Source of the DNA: Pelomyxa schiedti
Lineage: Eukaryota > Evosea > Pelobiontida > Pelomyxidae
Direction of reading: 5' to 3'
DNA: 64,000 nt
Assembly (NCBI GenBank): GCA_020536535.1
Contig: JAHLWZ010000711.1
Location: 1,094-65,093 of the forward strand
Under the pieces are notes generated by a model. That model was not told the origin of the DNA. It saw only the letters and a list, made by a program, of their open reading frames with translations, and did not search any database. This document shows, piece by piece, positions 22,819 through 32,898 of the stretch (within the stretch, counting starts at the first letter, position 1; each line of letters opens with the position of its first letter). The position numbers and the translations under genes are program-made.

Positions 22819-24858
22819 TCAGTGGTTGTTGTTGCGGACAGGATCAAAGTAGGGATGTGCCATGGCCTCGGCGGCAGAAGCTCTCGCGTTGTGGTCGTAC
22901 ACAAGAAGCTTGTTGAGGAGGTCCAGAATGAGCGCCACATCGGCAGCCGGCACTGTCTGAATTATGGGCCTTGGCGTATCCACCCCTTTCGCAGAACCAC
23001 TGCCGCAGCTGGTGTTGTTATTGCTGTTGGTGGCTTGTTGCGCTGTTGTCGACGTCGATGTGGAGGTTGGTGCTGATGCTGATGAGGAAGCCGTAGGATT
23101 TGCTGATTGTACTGATGCCGATGAGGATGTGGATGTGGATGCGGACGCGGATGATGTAGATAGCGGGAATGGTGTATCAGGGAGTGGGGGAGGTGTTTGT
23201 GAGGGTCGGATAGCCGGCGGCGGGGGTGTTGTTGGAGGGCAGGGCGAAGGAATTGGTGGTTGTGGTTGTGACTGTGACTGCTGGTTGCCGCTGTTGTGGA
23301 GTGACAGGGATCGGAATGCAGAGAGCGGTTTTGTGAAGCAGGGTCTGCCCGGCGGCTTCAGGAAGACTTCAAACCCCACTCGCTTGCAGCTGCCAAACGG
23401 ACAAGCAATCAAAGGTTAGATGTAATGTATGATAGTTATGCGAAAACAAGGTTGGAGATATGAAATTGGGACATACTTGCCGAACAAGGCTCGCAGGTGG
23501 GAATTGACCCGAATGTTGTACTTTTGGGCGTAGGCGTACAAATCTTGCGACCCGAGCACTTTGACAATTTTGGCAAGTTGGTTGCTATTGTCATGCCCCT
23601 TGAAAAAGGGTTCTTTCCCAAAAACCTATTTATTGATAATGTTTCAATTGGAGGTTAGCGGAGGTGGTGCATCTCTCTTACAAGTGCAGCCATAATGCAT
23701 CCAACTGCCCACATATCAATAGAGTAGTTGTAGTAATTGTAGTCAAGAAGAAGTTCTGGCGCTTTCCAAAACCTGCATCAGGTTGGAGGTCACTTTGCCT
23801 CTCGATATACCTAGAGGCCACTCTAACATTGAATTCTTTTCTTGGCAAGTAGGTGTCACTTAAACCCCAATCAATCAGGGTCAGCTTTCGTTGGCTGTGA
23901 TTCACCAGAATCTTTTACTTTTTTAACTTGAAGATTGGATGTCATTCCCAGGTTTTGACGTACATTGTAAGGTTTTACATCTCTGTTTTTGTATAAATAA
24001 AAAAAAATATAAAAAATCGTGTAAGAAGGGGCTGCTCTAATACCTGTGAATAATTCCTTTGGAATGGGTGTAATCAAGAGCAATGAGTAGCTGATAGAGA
24101 TAGTATCTCATGTCATAATCGGATAGTTTGGAGAAGAGAACCTGGCTTTGAAAACAGCATAATTTAGTTTTTGTGAAAAAGGATGGAAAGAAAATGGGTA
24201 ACTTTGATATCATCATGTTCTACATATTCCAGAATAAGACTGCATATATTGTTCCCTGTATCGAGTACTTGGTCATACAACTTTGGACAATTAATGGTCA
24301 GAGAGGATATGGTAGGTTTGCCTTGACAATGTTTGGTCCTCCATGAAGTAGTTGCAGTATGCACACTTCTCTCCGAACTTTTATTGCAGCCACAGGTTTG
24401 AGGACTTTTATTATGCACTTGTTGCTTGTGCTGCTCACAGCACCAAGGAACACTTCACTGTACTTACCACATCCCACCTTTGACATGACTTCATACTTAT
24501 CAGGTGACCTAAAAATTCCAAAAAAAAAAAAAAAATGTCAAAAAAAAGGAAAGTGATGATACTCTTGTAAAGCACACCCAAAGGCCACGTGTTGTTTGGT
24601 GTAGTCCAAATCACAACCCTGAGGGTACACCCGAGACACACTTTCCACGGGGCCTGAAGGTCCCATAATTCCCCCAGTGCCTGGCCCGCCCTCGTCGGCT
24701 TTGCGAGGGGCAGCGACGAAGGACCCCGAATTCGGCTCCGCACCCAAGTTGGCCGAAGCAGCAGAAACAACGGGCATCGACACAGACTTGGTGAGAGCCG
24801 TTGTCGTCGAATTCGTCGCCACGGCAGGCGTTACCGACGCCGAAGCGGTGCTCGACAT
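22819..24858 (-). CDS. CK2A: Casein kinase II catalytic subunit alpha
   Basis: An acidophilic Ser/Thr kinase. ATG at 24858 opens an N-terminal extension of about 110 Ser/Ala/Gly-rich residues. The kinase domain follows: [20 protein letters not shown] (Gly loop), [17 protein letters not shown] (Lys and basic cluster), DVKPYNV, then [20 protein letters not shown] with the DWG that marks CK2 instead of [12 protein letters not shown], and the end [25 protein letters not shown]. In the C-lobe, between [20 protein letters not shown] and [10 protein letters not shown], there is an insertion of roughly 100 Ser/Pro/Thr/Gln residues where other CK2 enzymes have a short loop. The gene has several introns in its middle and GC-rich intron-free ends. 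Confidence 0.9.
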
Positions 24859-25074
24859 CGGGCAAAGGTCAACGAGGATCCTTTGATTTTTGAAGATTCA
24901 AGATTCTCCTCCATTGATGTAGGATGAAACGAGAAAGAGGCGGCACTGGGTGGGCTTGTAGTGGAATTACCACACTGCAAGCGTACTTTGGTGGAGAACT
25001 GCACGAGATATCGTGAACTAAAGGTACAACGTGCTTGTTTTACTGTGATTCTAAAAAAAAAAAGCTTGTTTACT

Positions 25075-27260
25075 CTAGTGGGGGATATTGTTGACGATAT
25101 CTTGGAGGAAGTCACCAGGTTTACGCACAATCACATCGGAATCGAGCTGGTTGATGGTGCTGATGACGTCGTCGACGGTCATCGTCCAGCAGTGCACGAC
25201 CACGATGCTGTACGCGTCGGGCGACGTCGGGTCCGTCGATGCCATGTTTATCCTGCTCGCAATCTCAGTCGGCGAGAGGCCGAAATCTGATCTGTATTGT
25301 TTGTTTGTTTTTTGTTTGGTTTGTGGTTTGGTTTGGTTAGTTGTGAGGAGATTGTGGGTGGGGGAAATGGGAAATTTGTAAGGCCGGCCATACGAAAGAA
25401 TGTATCTTGGTCCTGTCATAACTTGATTATTTTCTGTGAAGTATACTGCACCTCCAACCCTGGCATAGTCACTGTAGTCATACCTTTCATTTTGCTTTAG
25501 CCAAATGTCATTTAGAAAACCGGCGTGGCATACCATATTATTCCTATGGAAGAGGAGTTCGCAAGAAGAGTGCTGCAGGTAGCGGTATTGAAAGTATCAC
25601 CAATAATTGTATAGACACTTTGTTGCGATTTTTCCTTTGATCCATTTAATGGAGCATTAGTAACGGAAAACGCACCATGTATGCATTATTAAGTGAAGCA
25701 AAGCCACTGAGATCACTTTCTGGCCACAGGTCAGGGTACATGTACCCAATTCTTCATGCTATTACGCTTTGGAGATTAGATTACAAAACTTACCCTGATG
25801 CAGCTGTAAGCAAGTCATCTTGTTCTGTACTCGATTCTTGATAGTACTCGAGCAAAAGGGGTGCCAGCTCCACCAGTGCTGGGGAGATTGTCCACCCCAA
25901 GGGAACTTCACCTCTATTGGGAGATGCCCACCATCTGTGTATATGATTGGAACTTTCTCGGAATGTTACCAAAAAGCAACTTGGTGGAGGTAGCAAAGTC
26001 GTTCATCAACCACTGGAGATTATCTCCGTCACTGCGGATGGAGTTATCGGTTGTCAACCTGGATTAGCAGCTTACCTCATAATGAAGGTCACAGTGTGGT
26101 GAGCGCTTTCTGTTGCGGGGGTATATAACTGGCTTTTTGGCTTGGATGTTTGCAAGTTCATGTTGGTGAATAGTGGCAAGTTCATACTATAGTCGGCTTT
26201 TCACCCCCTTTGCAGTTAGTTGTTGAGAAGGAAAGAGGAAAGACTACCTGCATGTACCCACTTTGATTGGTAAGTGGCCCGGCTTACCATTCCGTACTCG
26301 TCATCTCCCCTAGTATCTAATTAGAGTGCTCCCCAAGACTGGTGTGAACAAACCAACCAAGAACAGCAGAGTTTGGCACCATATTAGCAAGTGCATTCTG
26401 ACCCAATGTAGTATCTAGCATCGGATCATAAAAGTTGAATGCCTGTAGGATTTACTTTATTCCTATGGTACTGCTATTTAATCATACTGATGCAAATATA
26501 GAGTAGTCTACAAGAAACTGAGGGTCTTTTTGATGCGAAAGGATCGACTTGCTCCAAGATGCAATATACTTGGAAAAGAGAGAATCAGGTGTTCCAAAAT
26601 CACCTGCGTTATAAAGTTGGGATAGACCAGCTGCCTGGGCAAAAGATACTGTTTCAGGAGTGATCACCACAGTATTTGTAATAGCTGAAATGCTGGTAAT
26701 ACAAGTTATGCCTTTCAATATTTAGTGATATCAAACCTGACAGCATTTCTCAATGTATCACTTGCTGAAGTGGCATCACTGTAAGTATAACCAGAAATCA
26801 TTGGAGCAAACTTTGTAAGCAAGCCCTGCATATCGTTGGATAAGGACTCATCAACGTAAATTTCAGTGTGGGTGGCTTTCAGTTGATCTAGCCTAACTTT
26901 GTTTTCACCTTTTAAACTTGAAGGTGAAAAAGGATTCACCATAGAGAATAGGCAGCCCCGCTATCAAGTAAGTAGAGAAAATCCGAAGTAAAAGTCTGGT
27001 TGCCAATAATGCCACTCAGTGAGTTTGCCAGCACCTTCTGGCTGGAGCTGAATCCCTATAATCATAACCTCAGAACCCGCAACCAAAACCAACAAGAATA
27101 GCAGGGCCCGCACAGCTACGTTGAGGACCCACACAGTTTCCGCCAGTTTTGTGGCTGGATAAGGACTGCCTTGTATTCTCTCCACCCCATTGATACTCCA
27201 CTCACAACGAACAAACACCACCAGAAGGCACAACAACACAGCTCCGTGTACAAGAGCCAT
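25075..27260 (-). CDS. Secreted GxGYxYP-domain protein, putative glycoside hydrolase
   Basis: The start at 27260 gives a signal peptide (MALVHGAVLLCLLVVFVRC). Later exons encode LRNAVRFDITKY and YNAGDFGTPDSLFSKYIASW. The C-terminal part carries the family signature across an intron: RGEVPLGWTISPALVELAPL, then LLTAASG joined to a GYMYPDLWPES exon (SGxGYxYP). A DGDNLQWLMNDF motif, also typical of these proteins, lies just upstream. The end reads DAYSIVVVHCWTMTVDDVIS and stops at 25075. The Pfam family is annotated as putative glycoside hydrolase from structural resemblance, without a proven substrate that I know of. The copy has many introns, so it is a resident nuclear gene. Precise exon borders are approximate. 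Confidence 0.75.
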
Positions 27261-27384
27261 CCCGAAAAAAAAACCGTTTGAACGGAAAAAATGCTTGCTT
27301 CTTTGATCAAAAATCCCAAAATGTTTTTCATTGATGTTGCTGAAACGACGCCTATCTCAATAGAAGATACAGAACACAAAGACT

Positions 27385-29710
27385 CTACGCAGCTAGCTCC
27401 TCCTCTTCGTATTTCTGGTACTCAGTGCACACAAAGCAATCCCACTCTGACCTGCTGTCACTCACCTCTGCCATGTGGTCATCATTCAAGTTAGTCATAG
27501 TCTCCATCCCCAAGGCACTGCTCTTGCCGGCTGCATTCATTGCTACAGCTGATTCTGATAGTGCCGGTGGTGGTGATGCTGCTGCATTGGGAGCGCGGCC
27601 AGGGCGGGCCCACCTCAGTTGTTCTGATTCCTCAAGCTCCGCGAGCTTGGCTGGATTTGTGAGGGTGGTGAAGAACTGCCTCGCCATGCTGCTGTTGATG
27701 ATCCTGTTAAGTGTCACGGTGGTGCCCTTGGCTCCAACCATATCCAGAAGTTCGCGGTAGACATCAGTCCAATCAATGGGTTCTTCACCAAGGTTCAGGA
27801 GCTGTTGTTGTTGTGAGTTTTTACCGGGTTTTATTTTGTGTTTGTATGATTAAATGGAATTGAGTTTACCCCTTGGCTTATGTGCTTATAAAATTGCTCC
27901 ATTTCATAGCCACTGAGTATGCCGTCGGAATCAAGGTCCAGAACGGAAAACCAATACCATGCACTGGCTGCATCACCTTTGTCCTCCTCGCTCATTATAA
28001 ACCACACCCAATCCATAAACGTAGCACCTCCGACACTTTCACCAGAGGTTCCACGCCACTGTACTTCCGTAGAACTAGTGTGAGAATTCTGCACGGGAGG
28101 TCTTGAACCCTGGAGATTCAGCGGAATCGGGTGAATTGAAGTGCATCTATCGGCAACAAAGCGAGTAACACATCTGTAGTCATTGTAGTTATGAATATCA
28201 CTGCTTCTCAGGACGTGGTCATGGTCATGATCCAGTTCCCAAAACTGTGTGAAGTAAGAAGGGTACACATCAATAGTGGATACTTTGTAGTAAACAACGC
28301 AGAAGTCTTGATATGCAAAAACTGTTCCATAAAGGTCTTCAGAAGACGAAATATGTAGGAGAACTTTAAGTAAGTTGCACTTTTGTAGAATGTCCCGTCT
28401 TCCAAGAACTCCTTGGTGAGATCTCCCTGTTTGTCTGAATAAGCGAACAATCACATGATCGCAGTAGTAGCTCATAAACTCAGGTGCCTCACTAGATACT
28501 GTTATTTGGTCAAATGTTTAACGTTGATATACCGCAAAGCCTGAAGACCAGGATGACTCTGAGCAATAGATTGCACAAGAACTCTCAGATTCGCCGGAAC
28601 TAGTGTGTTAGGCACACTTGCACGCGCAGTGGCCGGGCTTGTAGATGCACCAGTAGCATAAACCCCAGGGGAAGTAGTGCATATCCGCAGAACGCACCAC
28701 AACATATCATCTATTCCTTTATTTCTCAAATACCTCACATGAAACTTCTTCAAGTCACCCAGCTCAACTACTTTTCTCCCAGAAGCATTAGAGCCCTGCG
28801 GCGATGATGACATCTGTTGCATCACACCACCGTGAGTGTGACGAGGAGTCCTGGACAACCAATGTGCCACAATCGAGCAGATTACACGAGGAAGCTTAGT
28901 GGAAGCTCGAAGCTGGGATTCTGCATGTGCAATACTCACTTCGGCAGAGGGTTCTGACAGTGAAGTAGGCCTTTGTTGCCTCAAAGAACCCGGATTCACA
29001 CTGAAATTCTTACTTCTCCTCTCACTTTGAGTTCCAGTGGGTGTACCATTCCCAGGATGATTCGGATTCGGTGGAATCGAGGAATTGTTGTCATTATGCT
29101 TCTGATGTGAAGGATCCTGATTGGGAGGGCTCCCATAATCCCGCCCCCCGTCACTGTTCTTGGAAACCCCCAACAGGCTCGGCGACTCGGCCGGCGGAGT
29201 CTGAGACTGGAGGACTGGAAGGGAATGAGGCCTGTATCGCCCATGCGTGATCCGATTGGTCCTCAGATTCTCAACAATAGCAACTGCAGCTACAGAGGAG
29301 GCACTATGTTGGCTTTGGGGGGTGATTTTCACACCAGAAGGCGATGATGGGACGGTGAATTCCACCACAGAATTGTCTCTGGGAGATGCACATTCCAGCG
29401 GGCTGGGTCGTCCCATAACCCGGGTCTTGGTAGACACCGCCGCCTCGCCTTTATCGGTGACTGGCTTCCCTGCCGCCGATGGCTTCTTGACAAGTGTTGT
29501 GGTCGCCGTTGCCAAATTTGATGACGCCAGCTGCACTGCATCGCGTCCTTGTTGCAATTGTGGGTTTTGATGCGAGCGCTGCTCATGGCTTGCGGAAGTA
29601 GTGATGGAAACAAAGAGGGTGTCGATAAATGACTTTGTCTCAGGGAGGCACAGCCAACGCCTGAACTCTTCGTCGACTTTGATTTGCGCGACGGGGCGCA
29701 GCACCTTCAT
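27385..29710 (-). CDS. PP2A regulatory subunit B'' (PR72/PPP2R3 family)
   Basis: B'' subunits select substrates of protein phosphatase 2A and bind calcium through EF-hands. The start MKVLRPVAQIKVDEEFRRWL at 29710 is preferred over an in-frame GTG at 29746. About 260 mostly disordered Ser/Pro/Asn residues follow, then VRYLRNKGIDDMLWCVLRIC. The conserved core has a first EF-hand, FWELDHDHDHVLRSSDI, the block FMDWVWFIMSEEDKG, and a second EF-hand, FSVLDLDSDGILSGYEMEQF, both with full Asp/Glu ligands. The end carries SEWDCFVCTEYQKYEEEE, matching the family's final 'DWDRF..EEY' block. The order agrees with PPP2R3, though the N-terminal half is poorly conserved. Confidence 0.87.
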
Positions 29711-29814
29711 GTGTTTGCAAACGCAACGTCCGGTGTGTCTTGTCACTTTGTTGTGTGCAGTTTTCCTCGAGTTTTCTTTAGAACAAATATGCTAAAGACA
29801 GGCTTTTTTTTTTT

Positions 29815-30570
29815 TTACTCACTCTGAGTCAGCTGATTTACGATTCCAATAACGTTTGCAGGGTTTGTTTCTACTATGTGACCGTTCACAACAATCTTCA
29901 TACGCACATTAGAGGTGGAGGAAAAAAAAGGGGAATAACCTCATCTAGAACAAAATGGGCGGTGTCGAGATGATACATTATCTGTTTGGAAAAGATTACA
30001 CGAAACACTTAATGGTATCTCTGCATATTTCTATAGGAGAAGCTACTTACATCTAATTCGCACACATTCTCAAACAAGGTATTATAAACCTCTATTAAAA
30101 ATTGAATGAACTCCAAAACTGCCAAGTCATTCTGGAGTATTGTTGAGAGGGAGTTGAAATCCTTCAAAAACAAGAAAACCTCAGTGGTATCAACTCCAAC
30201 AACAACAAAGAGTGATGCATATCGCCGATAAACTATCTTGTGGTCTCGGAATTCCAAGAATGAGCACTATTTGGCCACGTTAAACAAAAAAAAAGGACTC
30301 CAAACTCAACTAGTAGCAACCGCTTAAATTTCACTATACTCTATGTAAACTAGCTCCCATAATTCTATCCAGGGAGTGACACAACCACAAATTACTAATA
30401 AGATGTGTGAATGAGGCACCCATGAGTACTTGGTTTTCAGATCGCGACAGGCACTTCCTCACCACCTCGGACTCGAGTGTGATTCTGTCCCTCGTCGACA
30501 AGTGCACCCCATAATACCGTGACAGCCTCGTCTGCCCCTGCTTGTTCATCATAAGAACGTACTTGATCAT
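29815..30570 (-). CDS. Adaptor protein complex small (sigma) subunit, AP-4-like
   Basis: Sigma subunits are the small longin-type core chains of vesicle coat adaptors. The N-terminus [20 protein letters not shown] agrees best with AP-4 sigma, whose family starts [16 protein letters not shown], rather than AP-1 (MMRF...RQGK) or AP-2 (MIRF...RAGK). Later exons encode [45 protein letters not shown] and [19 protein letters not shown], stopping at 29815. Introns lie near 30280-30400 and 29900-30060. Assignment to AP-4 rests on the N-terminal signature; a shared or divergent sigma cannot be excluded. Confidence 0.82.
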
Positions 30571-30707
30571 CTCTGCGGTCCTCCCCTTTCTTCCCTCACT
30601 TCAACAGACACCCAGACACCACCCCCAATTTTTTGATCACCTTTAGTGATCGCCAAGGCGTTCCGCTGCTTTGAAATTCCTGGAAAACAGAGGAAAACAA
30701 ACCAAAA

Positions 30708-32402
30708 ATGAAGAAACAGGGCATTGTATTGCACGGAACGACGACGAAAAGAAACGGAAACAGTGGCAGCTGTGCAGGGAGACAGAGTCAATTACAACAA
30801 GAAGTAGCCCCTACGTCTCAGTCCTCGCAGGGCGATCAGCAGGACCAACAACGAGGACAAGACACCCACGAGCACGACCACGAGGCACCAGGCGCCAACG
30901 CCAACAACAACAGCAACAACAAGGGCACCAACACCAACAACAACAACAATCCGAGGCACGAGCACTATGACGACGACGAGTCGAGCATCGAGGCGGAGCT
31001 GGCGACGCTGAGGCAGAAGAAGCAGATGGTGCTGCTGGGGAGGCTGGCCCCCAGGGGCGACGACACGGAGAGCAGCAGCGCCAGCGACGACTGGGGCGGC
31101 GACGGCGACCCCGAGGGAGAGGGCGAAGGAGACGGCGACGGCGACGAGGAGGAAGACGGGGACGAGACCCAGAGGACCGACGACGGCGCCGCCGCCGACG
31201 GCAGCACGAACTACGGCGAGGACGAAGAAGGAGGAGGAGGAGGAGGAGGCGGAGGCGGCAGGGGCGCGAGGCCGCGAAGAGCCGACAATGCTGACACTAA
31301 TGGCAAGAATCCACGGCAGCAACATCAACAGCAGCAACAACAGCAGCAGCAAGGCGTGAGACTCCCAAAGTTGAAATTGCCGGGTGCCAAGAGGAATGGG
31401 AATGCGGAAGCTCAGCAGCGAGCAGGGAGCAGGGCAAGCGTTGATGGCAAGAAGAACTTGAACTGGGCCAAAGCCGAAATAGAAACTATACGGGCGAACC
31501 GCGCCAGAATTGCACAGGTTCTTCAGCAGCAACAACAAAACCACATACAACAGCAGCAGCAGGATCAGCAGCGGCAACAACAAATTCCACAAACATCACA
31601 GATTCTGGGTCAAATAACTTCCGCTAGTGTACCTGGGGATAGGGCAGTGGAAATCCTTGCGCAAGAACTTGATCGGGAAAGGGCTAAGAATTCAACTCTG
31701 GTTGAAGAAAATGCGAGATTGCAATCAGTCGCTTCGGAATTACTTGTGCTCTTAGGTACAGCGTCTGATGCATTGAATGTGATTCACGATGTCGAGAACG
31801 CACAGCTCTTTGATGACGATAGCGACAACGGCAAGCCGTCGGATGTGAAAAGGCGGGAGCGCATGTTATCAAAAAAGCTACTACAGGTACAGGCTGAAAA
31901 TACAGCCCTGAGAAACGAACTTGCAACAACGAAAGCAAGAGCAAACGAACTATCCACACTTCTCGTCAAGGGTGGTATAAGACCGCACTCACCAAGGCAC
32001 CATCACACCGATCAACAACTCGTAATCTCACCACCAGTTTTGCAGCAGCAACAGCCACCTGTAATATACCAACAACCAAACACATCCGCAATGGAACAGA
32101 TGAGTGCCGCAGCAGCGGCTGCAGCCGCGGCCGCTGCAACAGCGGCTACCAACGCCGTGGTTACTGCTGTCACTGAGACGACCCGGTTTCAAGTTCAAAC
32201 AAGTGTTCTACTTGGACTCCAGAGTACACTCTCTGACCTAGAAACTCTTTCCCAAAGGAGACTTGGGCAAGACCCCTACAACAACACACAACAGCAACAC
32301 CCACCCAACATCCCCCCAACCCAAATCAACAATAACAACATTCCTTATCAAGCCAGCCTTCTCCGCGCCACATCAACATACTCCCACGGCTGGCGCAGTT
32401 AA
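30708..32402 (+). CDS. Intronless 564-aa low-complexity coiled-coil protein
   Basis: One uninterrupted frame from ATG at 30708. Residues 1-90 are Gln/Asn-rich, about 90-180 very acidic (Asp/Glu/Gly), then a Gly tract, Arg patch and polyglutamine. The central part (about 290-440) holds two likely coiled-coil stretches, EILAQELDRERAKNSTLVEE and KKLLQVQAENTALRNELATT. A run of alanines near residue 470 and an Asn/Gln/Pro-rich tail follow. I recognise no family. It is head to head with the AP sigma gene, with 137 bp between their starts. The heptads suggest a self-associating scaffold, but that is a guess. Confidence 0.65.
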   Translation: MKKQGIVLHGTTTKRNGNSGSCAGRQSQLQQEVAPTSQSSQGDQQDQQRGQDTHEHDHEAPGANANNNSNNKGTNTNNNNNPRHEHYDDDESSIEAELATLRQKKQMVLLGRLAPRGDDTESSSASDDWGGDGDPEGEGEGDGDGDEEEDGDETQRTDDGAAADGSTNYGEDEEGGGGGGGGGGRGARPRRADNADTNGKNPRQQHQQQQQQQQQGVRLPKLKLPGAKRNGNAEAQQRAGSRASVDGKKNLNWAKAEIETIRANRARIAQVLQQQQQNHIQQQQQDQQRQQQIPQTSQILGQITSASVPGDRAVEILAQELDRERAKNSTLVEENARLQSVASELLVLLGTASDALNVIHDVENAQLFDDDSDNGKPSDVKRRERMLSKKLLQVQAENTALRNELATTKARANELSTLLVKGGIRPHSPRHHHTDQQLVISPPVLQQQQPPVIYQQPNTSAMEQMSAAAAAAAAAAATAATNAVVTAVTETTRFQVQTSVLLGLQSTLSDLETLSQRRLGQDPYNNTQQQHPPNIPPTQINNNNIPYQASLLRATSTYSHGWRS

Positions 32403-32898
32403 TATCCCCCTCCATTTGAATGTATATACAGGCCACTGCAGTGGCACCCACATCACAGTTACAAACAAGAGAAGTCAACACAGGCATCAAAACCAGAGAA
32501 GCAAAAAGCCGAACAATCGAATTCGTCCTTTTTGCCGTTTTGGAGAAAAGAGGTGTTCCACGACAGCCCCAACAGGATAGCACCTCCGATCTTCCACGAA
32601 GTTAAATTTATTACATCAGCAAAAAGCAATCAAGAGTTTTCCTAAGCTTCCAAAAAAGCCAACCAAACAAAAAAAAAAATTCTGCACAGGCAACATTGTT
32701 GTGCAACGTGCTGCGTCCCAATCGACACACCACATCAACGGAGCCCCAATTGAAATCCCCACACCACAACTAATTTCTTGTGGTCGTTGGTTCTGATTTT
32801 TGGCCCGTCCCTGAATTTTGACTCCCAACCGACGCCAAGCGAATAAACAAGCAACCCATAAGGCAGAACCAGCGGCACAAACACCGACACAAAAAAAA

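Noticed and set aside
30792-31592. Minus-strand 266-codon frame rich in Leu and Val
   Set aside because: Antisense of CAG/CAA (Gln) codons reads as Leu; it is a shadow of the coiled-coil gene.
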